Virus record (IMG/VR): IMGVR_UViG_3300008459_000096 | Coordinates: 1-44,453 of that record | Length of the DNA: 44,453 nucleotides | Reading direction: 5' to 3' (one strand) | From: a virus | Part shown: positions 26,488 to 37,446 of the stretch, piece by piece | How positions within the stretch are numbered: position 1 is the stretch's first letter | How the letters are laid out: every line of letters starts with the position of its first letter | Made by a program: the position numbers and the translations under genes | The notes under the pieces: generated by a model | Seen by the model: the letters and a program-made list of their open reading frames with translations, nothing else | Databases searched by the model: none | Told to the model about the DNA's origin: nothing

Positions 26488-29400
26488 TTATTCCATATTA
26501 AAATAAACAACGTCACCATCAAATAATTTAAGTTCACTCATTAATTTCTTTGATAACGCGATTCCATAAGTACTACTTATTGGTCCTATTGCAACGGGCC
26601 CTTCCGCAACAATTGTTCCTAAAGACGAATCCAATTGATAATTTGGGTTAACGACAACCGTTTTATTATTTTTTGGATTTTTAAAAGTTGTTTTCGCGGT
26701 TCTAATTAAATCTGCGGTGATTTGTCTTGATAGTTGAAAATTAACCATAAAATACTTGTAATTGGTATTTTGAATGTCTGAGAATTTAATACCATTTGCA
26801 ATATTCATACTTGTTGTATCATTAATCGTATTCCCCGTTCCACCCATTTGTACAACCAATCCTCTTAACCAAATTTGGTTATTATTTTTTACCTTTTGAA
26901 TAGTTCTTTGTTCATTAAATCCATTAAATGGTACACCAAACTTATTAATACCAACATCTTCTAACTTATTAAGTATTTGTTCTCCTTGAATAATTTTACC
27001 TCCCCTATCTGTAATGTAATTTATTTTCTGGTATAGAACTGTTTCTTGTGTATCGGTTTTATTAGATTCTCGTTGTTTTACTATTCTAGCTGCTTTAGAT
27101 TGTATCTTATCAAACAATATTCTATAACTAGCAATAAAAGAGTCCTTTGGGTCGGGTAAAGATGAATATGGTAGTCTTGTACCAGAAAATGTTGTAGATA
27201 TATTATTTGATTTTATTGTGTGTGTCACTTCGGTTATCCAATATGAACCTCTAAACATGGGTACGTTTTTCAAATAAAAAAACATTGTTGGTTGTATCAT
27301 GACATTACCCATGGAAGTTACGTCACACTTGTAAGATGCTTGTTTATAGTAATCAAATAACGAAACATCAACATTATATACACCTGCACCTGAAGCTGAC
27401 CTAGTTAAATTCTCCAAAACAAGAAACGATTCGGATGTGTTTTTTAAACTTGTTTGGTCAAGTGTAAGTCCTTTAAATATTCCTTGATTTTGGTCTCCAA
27501 AACTAACTTCAAAAGCAACAACCCGATTAGATTTTGATAGGTCATTTCTTGAAAAGTTTTCTAAAGACGTTATCAACAAAGGATTATTATTTTGACTTCC
27601 AACATAAAAACCATCGTCTGTAAACTTGTATGGTTTACTATTTGACATATCCAATCTTTTTGAATTGTTCCCAACTAATTGAATAATAATTTTTGGTGTC
27701 GATTCTTGGTAATCAACTTCTAAAAATGTTCCGAACAAATCTGATGCAACTTTTTTTGAAGGTCTTATTTTATTTTTGATATTGACATTGTTTCCATAAA
27801 AATTTATGTATGCCGGTAATGCCCTCATATCCAATCCCGTTCCTTGGATTAACATGGATATTGCTCCGTACAAAGATTGTTTTAAATTTTTTGGTTGTAG
27901 AAGGTCTTTAAATCTATCGATATTAAGATACAATTTATCTCCAATGTCTCGATTTGCTTTATCTAAAAATAAAAATTCTTCTAACAATAATCTTTGCCCG
28001 ATTGAATTACCCGATGTCCATTTGTCATTAAATGATTTGAACGTGTTATATAATTCTAATTTTGTATTATCACTATTATAACCTCTAAACATATCAATTC
28101 TAGATGCTGGGTTTTTTGATTTTTTACTATCTAAATTTGGAAAGTTAACCAAAAGTTGAGTTAAAAAATATCTAAATCTAATATCGGAACCTTCAGCAAT
28201 TATATTTCCACCGGTATTTTTAATAATGACCTCATTTTTAAGATAGTTTAAAAAAGAAGACCTGCTAGCCGCACCTCCATTTTTTCTATATCCACCATAA
28301 ATTTGAGCAAATGGTCTATGTCTTTTTATATTGTCTTCAGTTAATTTGATATTGTTAACACTAAAAAACTCTAAATAGTATCCGTCAATATCTTCTCCAA
28401 TGTATAATTTTATAAAATTTTGATTTGTTGAGTTAATGTCAGAAGAACTAAATGGTTGTGTTAAATATGTTGTATCGGGATTTGATTTTGTCATTCCATA
28501 CAATATAAAAGGGTCGATTTCTTTTGGGTTTGATAAACTAAACTGTATTAGATTATTACTACCTAAAATACTATTGGTTATACTTTCTGCCGCCTCTTTT
28601 TGTTTTCGTTTCAAATTATCAATTAGTAAATCAATGTCGGATAATAATATTGGGTCTTGTGGTAAATTGGTTTTATCAATAACACTTAATCTTGTTAATA
28701 CATCTTGGAATTTTTGAAAATTCAAATTATTGAATGGTTTATAAGGCAATTCATCGTTCATTTTTTGACTAGCAAAATCCAAAAAATAACTTTCGAAATA
28801 TTCGAGAATTGTTGGACTAAATGTACCAATTAAATCAATTGCTTTTTTATAATTTGTAGATATAGAATAAGTGTTTCCTGTTGTTCTAAAATATTCATAA
28901 GGTGTTGGAAAAGTTTGACCAGTAAATGAATTAGTTATGGTATCATCTAAAAACCATAAGGTTCTAAAACCAATTTGTTGTACGAAATCAAATGAATTAT
29001 CAGTATAAACAAATATTTTTGCACTAGAATAATCACCAATAGATGGTAAAAGAGTGTATGTCTTTTCGTCCGTTTTATACTTTGTATTGTCAACTATTAC
29101 ATCCCAATAGTTCATTTGCGTTTTTGTCCTGACTCTATGTATTATACTATTATTCAAAGTATTTGCAGAATAGGAAGAATTACCCAATGAATTGTTGTAA
29201 TGAGTATAATCATTAACAATTTGACTATATATTGATTGATAAAAGGGGCTCAGTCCTACACTTGTGTAACCAGTGTACGATACATTAAGAGTTGAACCGG
29301 TTGTTGTTGATACTTTGGGGGTTATTGTAAAAGTATATCCTGAATTATTATCAAAGAATGTTTGACCTGACAATGGTTTAGTGACATAACTTGAATTTAT

Positions 29401-32280
29401 TGCACCTTCTAAAATGTCATATCCGTCAATAAGATGTGTTTTGTATCTGTGGTAAATGGACCCCCATTTTAACAATAAATGATATGGAATGAAATGTGTA
29501 GAACCAATTTCTCTAAATAAGGAAGATGTTAGTATTGATGTGTTTCCAAATGTGATTTGGTCATCTAAATCAATAAAAGGTAAAGAATTAAGTAAAAGAT
29601 ACGCCGAACCCGCATATTTACCGTTTACTGTAGATTTATTGAAATCATAGTAAAGTTGATTATGGAAGTATGGTGTATTTAAAATCGAAACCGTGTTTCC
29701 TGTTACACTAACAGTATTTGAAAAGAAATTAGTTAAATTATTTCCTCCTGATTTTACCCATGAGTTTGGATTAATTGGTGACGATATAAAACCATTAGAA
29801 GATTCATGTTTTAATATTCCGTTAAATTTAAAATTATCATCACTAAAGGTTGTTTTGTTTATGTATCCCAAATATGTATTTGAATTAAATGGGTATATGT
29901 TTTTTCTATATGATTCTGGTCGATAATTTAACAAATAGTTATTTATTTTATCACTATCTAATCCACCGTCTTTTATTGTAACGTTTAAATTATAACTTTC
30001 AAACTTGAAAGGTTCCTCTAATGTTTCAACCAAATAATTGGTTGTAGGTAACGTGTCTTTGTATTTTGAAAATTTATCATAAGGTGATGAGATAAACAAA
30101 TAACCACTGTACTCGGTTTGTGTTTTAGGGTTATTATTTTCGTCTAATTCGATTTTACCGTTTTCGTCTTTTTTTGTTTGTTGATATTCGACCCTAATGA
30201 AATCATCTACTGACCTTATTCTTTTAGCAATTTCTATCAAATCACCATCTTCTTCTATTGACTTTTTAATATTATTAAACTCTTCATTTGCCAACTCAGT
30301 TAACATTTCATTAGTAAAAGAATCAAACATCGTTAAAAATCTGGCTCTTTCATAGATTTCATATAAAAATGATGCGTAATCTTTATCAATATAAGGCACT
30401 CTACTTATAATAAAATCGGTCGTTGATATTGGTGAGACACTGTTTAAATCTGCATTAGAATCAAACACATAGTTAACATCGTTTCTTGTTGGTTCATTTT
30501 GTACATTTGTTTCAACTCTATTTGTATTAATTTTAATATACTCCTCCACAAAATCAACTTCGGGCCATTTAGTACTATCATACGATTCTAACTTGTGAAT
30601 AAGTTGTTCATCGCCAGGATATGCAATCACATTTATTTTTCCACCCTGTTGTGGTTTTGAAACTTCGGGCCACGGATAAATACTCTCACCTTTGGATTCT
30701 TTTGAAAGATTTTTGACCGAATTTTTTCTACTTAAAGAAGCGGTGAATGCTTTGTTGTGTACATCTTTCATTAGTCGGATATAAACTTCAGCATTTGCCA
30801 ATAAAACAGCGAACATATTTCTAATTGTTGGTTCAAATCCAAATCCTTCTTTTCCTTTGATTATTTCATTCATTCTAAACTCAACATCATCTTCCAATTT
30901 TTTTCTTTGTTCTTCGAATGATTTTCTTATCTGAAAGATATCGTTAAAAATACCATCAATATTAATTACCACTTTTTTGTCAGTTAGTATTTTATAATAT
31001 GTTGACGCACTTTTCGATTTTTTTATTGATATTTTTTTAAAATCACCAGTAGTATTGTTAGAAAGTGTTTGAGTAAACAATCTATTTTTTTCGATGGTTT
31101 CATTAAAATTTTTTATTAACAATTCTAACGTTCCATTTTTATCACCAACTACGGTGTCCAATTTTGTTTTATCTTTTAATGAAGTATAATACCAAAATTC
31201 ATCCTCACTTATCTTTTCAGATTCATTGGATAAATTCTTTTTTGCCCACGCTTTAAAAGAATTTTCGTAATTATTTATTGTTTCATCCAATTCTTTAACT
31301 CCTTGAAAAACACCCATATCAACACCACTAAAAATTTGTTGTTCTAAAATCTTATCCAAACTTTCCGCTATGTAACCCATTTCTGTTAATGTTCTTACAG
31401 GAAATCCTTTTGGTATTAATCCCTTTTGTTCGTACTGTCTGTAAACAGATTTTAATATTTGATAACCTCTTGAGGAGTGAGATACTGTTTTTTCATACAA
31501 TCCTGTTTTTTCATTAAAACTTGTATTTTTGTTTTCTTCAACTAAAAACATGTAAGGACATGTTATTATTTGAGATAATGTAATGTCGTTCATCCAAGCA
31601 TATGTTGAACCCACGAAAATGGTTGATATTTCAAAATTTCCATTAGATTCATTGAATCTTGATGAAAACTTTGTCATGTGTAATCTATATCTTATTGCCT
31701 TTCCATAGTAACCTTTTACAGTTAGATAAAATATTGGCCATGGTAAATGAAAAAACGCTCTATATGGTGAATTTTCACTTGATTCAAATAAAGTTTTACC
31801 TCTAACATCTATAAAACTTATATTAACAGTTGGAACAAAATTCGCTCCTTTAATTGAAATACTGATGGAATCAATACCAAAACTTTGACCACTAGTATCT
31901 TTAAATTGATTTTCACCAAACGTCACATCATAACCATTTTTATAGTTCGATTCTTGACCTTGTATTGGTTTTGGAACAAATGCATCTGTCCAAGTTGCGT
32001 CAAAATTACCGTCTCCGGTTGCATTTTTTAAAAAATTTAAATTACCACCAGCAATTTGTGTCAATGTGTTTCCCTTATCGTTATCAGATATTAATACTGT
32101 TCTAGGTACTAAATCGGCTTCCAAGTTTACGTACATAACCAAGTTCTCTTGTTTATGTCCTCTTGGTTGTATTTCTCCATTAGAATCTACAACACTATTT
32201 GGGTCAACATAAACAAGATTATTTTGGTCAACTTTTACTAAAATATTTTCACTATTCGTGTAGTCTCTATTGTTCGCCAT
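26488..32280 (-). CDS. Giant baseplate hub-like protein (1930 aa)
   Basis: N-terminal residues about 130-250 hold beta-rich sequence (FHLPWPIFYLTVKGYYGKAI, then RYRLHMTKFSSRFNESNGNF). Near the C-terminus (about 1657-1705) is a pattern seen in phage hub/late-control-D proteins: GNVMIQPTMFFYLKNVPM, then FRGSYWITEVTHTIKSNNIS, TTFSGTRLP, meaning 'found the tube end'-type beta domains. The final 50 residues (IVAEGPVAIGPISSTYGIAL) form a small separate domain. T4 gp27 is only 391 aa, so this is a greatly extended hub or a fusion with other central baseplate parts. It overlaps the gp53-like gene by 14 nt. The hub call is inference from weak motifs and position after the tape measure. Confidence 0.72.
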   Translation of the reverse strand: MANNRDYTNSENILVKVDQNNLVYVDPNSVVDSNGEIQPRGHKQENLVMYVNLEADLVPRTVLISDNDKGNTLTQIAGGNLNFLKNATGDGNFDATWTDAFVPKPIQGQESNYKNGYDVTFGENQFKDTSGQSFGIDSISISIKGANFVPTVNISFIDVRGKTLFESSENSPYRAFFHLPWPIFYLTVKGYYGKAIRYRLHMTKFSSRFNESNGNFEISTIFVGSTYAWMNDITLSQIITCPYMFLVEENKNTSFNEKTGLYEKTVSHSSRGYQILKSVYRQYEQKGLIPKGFPVRTLTEMGYIAESLDKILEQQIFSGVDMGVFQGVKELDETINNYENSFKAWAKKNLSNESEKISEDEFWYYTSLKDKTKLDTVVGDKNGTLELLIKNFNETIEKNRLFTQTLSNNTTGDFKKISIKKSKSASTYYKILTDKKVVINIDGIFNDIFQIRKSFEEQRKKLEDDVEFRMNEIIKGKEGFGFEPTIRNMFAVLLANAEVYIRLMKDVHNKAFTASLSRKNSVKNLSKESKGESIYPWPEVSKPQQGGKINVIAYPGDEQLIHKLESYDSTKWPEVDFVEEYIKINTNRVETNVQNEPTRNDVNYVFDSNADLNSVSPISTTDFIISRVPYIDKDYASFLYEIYERARFLTMFDSFTNEMLTELANEEFNNIKKSIEEDGDLIEIAKRIRSVDDFIRVEYQQTKKDENGKIELDENNNPKTQTEYSGYLFISSPYDKFSKYKDTLPTTNYLVETLEEPFKFESYNLNVTIKDGGLDSDKINNYLLNYRPESYRKNIYPFNSNTYLGYINKTTFSDDNFKFNGILKHESSNGFISSPINPNSWVKSGGNNLTNFFSNTVSVTGNTVSILNTPYFHNQLYYDFNKSTVNGKYAGSAYLLLNSLPFIDLDDQITFGNTSILTSSLFREIGSTHFIPYHLLLKWGSIYHRYKTHLIDGYDILEGAINSSYVTKPLSGQTFFDNNSGYTFTITPKVSTTTGSTLNVSYTGYTSVGLSPFYQSIYSQIVNDYTHYNNSLGNSSYSANTLNNSIIHRVRTKTQMNYWDVIVDNTKYKTDEKTYTLLPSIGDYSSAKIFVYTDNSFDFVQQIGFRTLWFLDDTITNSFTGQTFPTPYEYFRTTGNTYSISTNYKKAIDLIGTFSPTILEYFESYFLDFASQKMNDELPYKPFNNLNFQKFQDVLTRLSVIDKTNLPQDPILLSDIDLLIDNLKRKQKEAAESITNSILGSNNLIQFSLSNPKEIDPFILYGMTKSNPDTTYLTQPFSSSDINSTNQNFIKLYIGEDIDGYYLEFFSVNNIKLTEDNIKRHRPFAQIYGGYRKNGGAASRSSFLNYLKNEVIIKNTGGNIIAEGSDIRFRYFLTQLLVNFPNLDSKKSKNPASRIDMFRGYNSDNTKLELYNTFKSFNDKWTSGNSIGQRLLLEEFLFLDKANRDIGDKLYLNIDRFKDLLQPKNLKQSLYGAISMLIQGTGLDMRALPAYINFYGNNVNIKNKIRPSKKVASDLFGTFLEVDYQESTPKIIIQLVGNNSKRLDMSNSKPYKFTDDGFYVGSQNNNPLLITSLENFSRNDLSKSNRVVAFEVSFGDQNQGIFKGLTLDQTSLKNTSESFLVLENLTRSASGAGVYNVDVSLFDYYKQASYKCDVTSMGNVMIQPTMFFYLKNVPMFRGSYWITEVTHTIKSNNISTTFSGTRLPYSSLPDPKDSFIASYRILFDKIQSKAARIVKQRESNKTDTQETVLYQKINYITDRGGKIIQGEQILNKLEDVGINKFGVPFNGFNEQRTIQKVKNNNQIWLRGLVVQMGGTGNTINDTTSMNIANGIKFSDIQNTNYKYFMVNFQLSRQITADLIRTAKTTFKNPKNNKTVVVNPNYQLDSSLGTIVAEGPVAIGPISSTYGIALSKKLMSELKLFDGDVVYFNME

Positions 32281-32593
32281 AATACAAGTTATATAATTCT
32301 ACATTTCTTTTGTAGTCTTGTAAAGAAATAACTAATGGAAAAGGAATACGTAAAACAAAATTATCAGGTATCTCAAACTCCAATCCACCAACAGTTGGAT
32401 TGGCTTGGAGAATTAACCAACCAAAGACGGGTGAACCATAATGCTCCAAAGATAATCTATCTAATCTGTCTCTGCCTTTTTTAAAGAACATATACTTGTC
32501 TGTTGTTTTTATTGGTATTTCAATACCGGGAACAACTCTAAAAGAACCATCTTCTATAAAAAACTGATATCTATCAAAATACTGCCTACTCAT
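32267..32593 (-). CDS. 53: Baseplate wedge protein, gp53-like (LysM-type)
   Basis: A 108-aa protein with a LysM-like core at about residues 32-66: DKYMFFKKGRDRLDRLSLEH, then YGSPVFGWLILQANP. This resembles T4 gp53 and P2 gpX-type baseplate proteins. T4 gp53 clips neighbouring wedges together around the hub. The EIPDNFVLRIPFP segment after the core matches the usual 'G..L.IP' end of such domains. Its start is fused to the stop of the 1615-aa gene (TAATG at 32593), and its end overlaps the hub-like gene by 14 nt, so the three are produced together. Confidence 0.75.
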   Translation of the reverse strand: MSRQYFDRYQFFIEDGSFRVVPGIEIPIKTTDKYMFFKKGRDRLDRLSLEHYGSPVFGWLILQANPTVGGLEFEIPDNFVLRIPFPLVISLQDYKRNVELYNLYYGEQ

Positions 32594-35500
32594 TATTTTT
32601 TTCTATAAAAATTTAATTTATTTGTCACTTCATTTGATTCTGAAAATATTTTAGTTGATTCATTTATAATTGTTCCATTTGTTTCATCCGATATGGTTAT
32701 AACATCAAAGTTTATTTCTTTACCATTTTTTCTGTCTTTAAATTTTGTAAATTTAAAATCCTTTTTATTCGGTACATTAATAAAATTTTGTAATCTTGTT
32801 TTTAACTTGTTCTTTACTGTTTCAGGATAAAGAGATGTATCAGTAAAAAGATTCATGAATGATTCTATTTTATCAAATAATAATTGACTGATAATAAAAT
32901 CAAAATCAGAAGATTGTATTGTTGGATTTAAAAAAGTAATGTTTGTCGATAAATCAACAGTTAATTTTGAATGATTTTCTTCAATATACGTTATACATGA
33001 CTCATATTCCTTATATAATAAATCTGAAGTAAATCCCGAAAACTGAAGGCTTTTTACTGTATCATTGTCGATAGTAGAATCTTTTGCATTTTTTATAACA
33101 AAGTTTAATTTATCTAATGTTTTTATTAAATCGTTTCTCGATTCTTCTAATTCTTTTAATATTTCACCATCAGAAATCTTATCTACTTTTTCCTGAATTA
33201 CCTTTTTAATAAATGGTTTTATTATTTTTTCATTTGTATCTATTAACAAAGAGCCCGTGATTACTTTATCAAAAGTAAACAAATTTGATAAATATGTTGT
33301 TGATGAATTATCAATAAAATTATTTAACGCCAGTTCCAAACCTTCAGAATAAACAGATAATTCTTTTCTTTTTTCATGTAAACCAAATAATTCCAATACT
33401 TTACCAGGTGTTGGCGACGTTGAAGTATAAACATCATATTGGTATATTGGTCTATAATCATTTTTTAATAACATTGTTGTTATGTCTTTCCCGTATTTTG
33501 TATATATTTGATTGTATATTGAAACATATTTTTCAAAATAATTTTTTGTTAAATCAAAAAGGTTTGTTACTAATTCTGTGTAACTCATTTCTTCAACGTT
33601 CGTTGTATTTCCAACAGGCACACCCATGTAATTATTTTGGGTAATATTTTTATTGTTTTTTATTAAATCTGCACTTGGTGTAATATTGTAGTATGATTGG
33701 TTTAGTTTATCTAAAAAGTCTTTTGTAAATTCTTCAGGTGTCATTCCACCAATTGTTTCATTTGTTGAAATTGACCTTTCATCGTACATTTCGGTATTCG
33801 CAAAGAAATTAGACGACAACGCGTTTTGAAGTCTTTCAACGGGTTTAGATAACCCATGACCACCAATGAATGAAACTTGTAACGTAACACTTGCAACCAT
33901 CGGTTGAATACCAATACCTTCGGGATTTAAATCCCAAAGTATTTGGCCACCATCATCGTAATTAATTTGAACATCTCTTATTACTACTTTTGAGTGATAA
34001 AAATCACCGATTCTAATTACACAAATTGGTGGTGGACCAAAAGATGTGTTTCTTGCGTTTAAATCTGAATCTTCAGATATACCTTTTATCGGTATTGTGT
34101 CACCAGGTCTAACACACTGTAATAAAAATGTTAACCTACTATTTAAACCTTCAGGTGTCATCGAGTGAAAAGCAGGGTGGAAATATTTTAATTTGTCTTT
34201 AAGGGACTTAAAAGATATGGGGTCGGTTTCTTCTAATTTTTTAAAATAAAAACATTCTGAAAGAGTTTTTGCAATGACTCTTTTTATTGGGTCAATTGGT
34301 GGTTTTTTGGATGGTTGTGAAATTGGTATTTTACCATTTGGTTCTACTGTCGTAACTGGATTAGTTGGATTATTTTTTGGTTGAGACGCCGGTTGTTCGG
34401 TTCTTGAACGATTTTCATATTTCAATTCGAATGTCGTTTGTCTACAATAAAATGATATTGGTGAATATGTACCAAGTTCCCTAACTTTTATAAAATCTTT
34501 ACCTATACAGTTTGTTTCGGGTTGTCCACCAGTAAAATTTTCACCGTAATTAACTGATTCAACAATAATTTTACCATCATAATCATATCCAAAGTCTTTG
34601 ATTTTATATTCTTTTATTATCTCAATTGGTTTTCCTCTTTCGATAATTAATTTATCATTATCCCCAAGATTTTTATTTGTTGGTGTTAAATCGCTTATCC
34701 ATATCATATTTGGTTTTTTTCCTCCATTCGATATAGTATCAAATATATCTTGTAAAACACTATGACTTCTCCTAATCGCCAATCTTTCGTTATAGTCAGA
34801 GGAAGCCGAAGAAGATGCTGAAGATGAAATTTTAATACGAATGTCTTCTGCTGTTTTACCAGATAGTTTTGATTTTAATTCATTAAGAGAAGATTGGTAA
34901 TCGGAATATCCCGAAGTCGCTTTATCGAAATAGTCTCCGATTTTTGTTTTTTGCTCATCGATTAAAGATTGAGTAATTGTTACATTTTCATTACCAAAAA
35001 TATAACTTTTTTCTTTTTTAACTTGAACATCGTTTTGTGAAAATCCTGTTAATTGTTTGATAAGAGTATCTAACTGATTAATATATGTTGTTTTTCTTGT
35101 TGGTATATAAGAATTATATAATTCTGAATAATTTCGTGATGTTTCTAATGATTTACTATTTGGGTCAGGTCTATCATTATCAAATTTTAAATTGAAAGTT
35201 TTTTGAGTTGGTGGACCAGATTCATCTTTAACAGTAGGTGTTACCGGTGTTTCTACAACCGGCGGTTCTGTTGTTACTTTATATTGTTGAATAAATTCGG
35301 GGTCTTTTCCTTTGTCTAAAAAATTTTGTAATAGTTTTATATCGTTAGAATCTAATTGTGTGTATCTTCTAACTAAATCATAAAAATCTAATTCTTCACA
35401 ACCAGCAAAAAACGCATTAATGTAGTTTTCAGCTTCATCATCGCTCATTCCTTTAAAGTGTTCTCTGACCAACAAATTTAAAATACTTGGGTGGTCAACA

Positions 35501-37440
35501 ATGACTTTAAAACTTATTGTCCCCGTTCTACTTGTGTCTTGATATGTGTAAATTGGTTCAGGTCTACCTAAAAAGGTATTGTCTTGCCATCTAGCCGCAT
35601 TATTCTCATTTACTTTCAAATCATAAGGAGGAAACCACATAACCCTACCTCCATTGTTACCTCTTTCACAATATGGTAAATCGTTATATGTGAACCCCAT
35701 TGTGTTTGAAGTTTTCCATGCCAAGTTTTCAATTGAAAACATATATTTTTTAGCATAAAACCCATCACCAGGTGGTCCTTGAAATATATTTGTTGAATTT
35801 TTTGCCCCAAATGAATTATTTCCCGTTGAGTCATAATTACCACTAGACATTGGTGCAATATTAATATTCCATGGTCTACTGTCACCACCCATAACACTAT
35901 CATCAAACTTTCTAAGGTTTGCCGTTTTTTTCATTGTGTCGGTGTAATTCATGTAAGACCTATCTTTTGTCCAAACTCGACAATATTCTGCACCCGTTTC
36001 TTGATTAAATTTATCGACAAATTTTATTGCCGAACCTCTAGATAACATTGAGTCCCCTTCTTTGAAAATTCTACTTGTTTGGTCAATAACATTACCAACG
36101 TGTGTTCTCGATGCAATACCGTCTTTAGGCATTGAATTCAAAATTTCTTGTGTTAAACCAAGAATAGAATCTTCTCTAAAATCGTAGTTCGTTGACTTTG
36201 AATCGTTATATCCATTAGCCTCTTGTGATTGAAATTCATTATTATATAACCCAATTTTATTTTGAGAGTTTTTACTTATCCATGTTAATTTACCACTAAT
36301 TTGACCACCCTGAGTTATATTTCTTTGTTTTTCAAATAAATTTGCTTGAACAGGGTCAAACATTAAACTTAAATAGTAACTACTTTTTACAACTCTGTCA
36401 TTAAAATCTGACATTGTATATTTAACGTCCTCACCTCTATCATCACCAATATACGCAACCCCTTTTGGTGCTTCTAAACCTAATAAATTTCTTACACCGG
36501 CACCAACCCTATCAGTAAAATTAAATAATTTTGATGATTGTTGTGAACGGGCAGTAGTTGTATAATTTGGGGCGTATTTTGAATATGACAGTTGGTCATA
36601 TAGTGTTTGTCTTTGTCCTTCCCCCATGTATTCAACAAATAAATCGGAAGGTTTCCTCCCCAATTTTGGTCTTCTTTCTATCCCAATTAAACTTCCTAAA
36701 ACACCCGTAACATCTTGTAAAATGGCACCGGTCTCTGTTCTTGGTGTTGGTCTATTTTCAATTGGATTTCTTGGGTTTGTTAAATAATCACCAGGTATTT
36801 CACTAAATGGAAATTCAAGTCCGGCAACTGTTTGAAGGAAATCAACACCCTTACCTATTAAAGTTTTATCAACAGTAATTTTATAGTTTTTTTGAACTAA
36901 AGGTTCTCTACCTGTAACGAGATTTATCGCAGTAGCAGTGTTACCTTCCAACGCATCGATTAATCTAACCCTACCTAAAGTTGCGGATGTTAAGTTTTGT
37001 TGTATTCTTGCGAAAACGGGGCCTAATTTATTTTCTCGAATATTTTGAGTCGCGAATTTCATTAATCTTGAATCGTTTTCAAAATTTTGACCACCCATTA
37101 TTCCAATTAAATTGGGGGATTGTGTCATCGTAAACGAATCAAGATAACCGTCAGATATATCTCCATTATTAATCCAAGCCAACATTGGTAGCGTTGTATC
37201 GGTATATTCTTCTATTGTATTATCAGGTGCTCTGTATAAATTTTGACCAAAAGTATTTGCAAAAAATACCGACCAATTTGTTTTTACATCACCGGGGTCA
37301 ACATTTGCAAAATTATTTAAATTTTGAACAACATAATTGGTATCCGTAAAGGTTTGTGGTCCGTTCGGTCTATTTAAAGTTTTTGAAATTAAATAATCTC
37401 TAAAAACCTTGGTGTTATTAAAATCTAAGTATGTTGGCAT
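32593..37440 (-). CDS. Large baseplate protein with OmpA-like region (1615 aa)
   Basis: The N-terminal half (1-720) is of no recognised family. Residues about 745-970 resemble an OmpA/MotB peptidoglycan-binding fold: strand TFNLKFDNDRPDP, helix YINQLDTLIKQLTG, then DIRIKISSSASSSASSD followed by YNERLAIRRSHSVLQDI (the 'YN..LS.RRA..V' helix), and strand IIVESVNYGENF. The usual 'GHTD' before the helix is replaced by a Ser/Ala run, so wall binding is doubtful. A Pro-rich linker (about 724-745) precedes it. It lies between tape measure and gp53, which suggests a central baseplate component. A TATTTATA box ends 6 nt before the ATG. Confidence 0.78.
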   Translation of the reverse strand: MPTYLDFNNTKVFRDYLISKTLNRPNGPQTFTDTNYVVQNLNNFANVDPGDVKTNWSVFFANTFGQNLYRAPDNTIEEYTDTTLPMLAWINNGDISDGYLDSFTMTQSPNLIGIMGGQNFENDSRLMKFATQNIRENKLGPVFARIQQNLTSATLGRVRLIDALEGNTATAINLVTGREPLVQKNYKITVDKTLIGKGVDFLQTVAGLEFPFSEIPGDYLTNPRNPIENRPTPRTETGAILQDVTGVLGSLIGIERRPKLGRKPSDLFVEYMGEGQRQTLYDQLSYSKYAPNYTTTARSQQSSKLFNFTDRVGAGVRNLLGLEAPKGVAYIGDDRGEDVKYTMSDFNDRVVKSSYYLSLMFDPVQANLFEKQRNITQGGQISGKLTWISKNSQNKIGLYNNEFQSQEANGYNDSKSTNYDFREDSILGLTQEILNSMPKDGIASRTHVGNVIDQTSRIFKEGDSMLSRGSAIKFVDKFNQETGAEYCRVWTKDRSYMNYTDTMKKTANLRKFDDSVMGGDSRPWNINIAPMSSGNYDSTGNNSFGAKNSTNIFQGPPGDGFYAKKYMFSIENLAWKTSNTMGFTYNDLPYCERGNNGGRVMWFPPYDLKVNENNAARWQDNTFLGRPEPIYTYQDTSRTGTISFKVIVDHPSILNLLVREHFKGMSDDEAENYINAFFAGCEELDFYDLVRRYTQLDSNDIKLLQNFLDKGKDPEFIQQYKVTTEPPVVETPVTPTVKDESGPPTQKTFNLKFDNDRPDPNSKSLETSRNYSELYNSYIPTRKTTYINQLDTLIKQLTGFSQNDVQVKKEKSYIFGNENVTITQSLIDEQKTKIGDYFDKATSGYSDYQSSLNELKSKLSGKTAEDIRIKISSSASSSASSDYNERLAIRRSHSVLQDIFDTISNGGKKPNMIWISDLTPTNKNLGDNDKLIIERGKPIEIIKEYKIKDFGYDYDGKIIVESVNYGENFTGGQPETNCIGKDFIKVRELGTYSPISFYCRQTTFELKYENRSRTEQPASQPKNNPTNPVTTVEPNGKIPISQPSKKPPIDPIKRVIAKTLSECFYFKKLEETDPISFKSLKDKLKYFHPAFHSMTPEGLNSRLTFLLQCVRPGDTIPIKGISEDSDLNARNTSFGPPPICVIRIGDFYHSKVVIRDVQINYDDGGQILWDLNPEGIGIQPMVASVTLQVSFIGGHGLSKPVERLQNALSSNFFANTEMYDERSISTNETIGGMTPEEFTKDFLDKLNQSYYNITPSADLIKNNKNITQNNYMGVPVGNTTNVEEMSYTELVTNLFDLTKNYFEKYVSIYNQIYTKYGKDITTMLLKNDYRPIYQYDVYTSTSPTPGKVLELFGLHEKRKELSVYSEGLELALNNFIDNSSTTYLSNLFTFDKVITGSLLIDTNEKIIKPFIKKVIQEKVDKISDGEILKELEESRNDLIKTLDKLNFVIKNAKDSTIDNDTVKSLQFSGFTSDLLYKEYESCITYIEENHSKLTVDLSTNITFLNPTIQSSDFDFIISQLLFDKIESFMNLFTDTSLYPETVKNKLKTRLQNFINVPNKKDFKFTKFKDRKNGKEINFDVITISDETNGTIINESTKIFSESNEVTNKLNFYRKK

Positions 37441-37446
37441 CTATTA

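Noticed and set aside
35616-35906. 96-codon minus-strand frame inside the 1615-aa gene
   Set aside because: Out-of-frame shadow within a continuous long gene, with no start context of its own.
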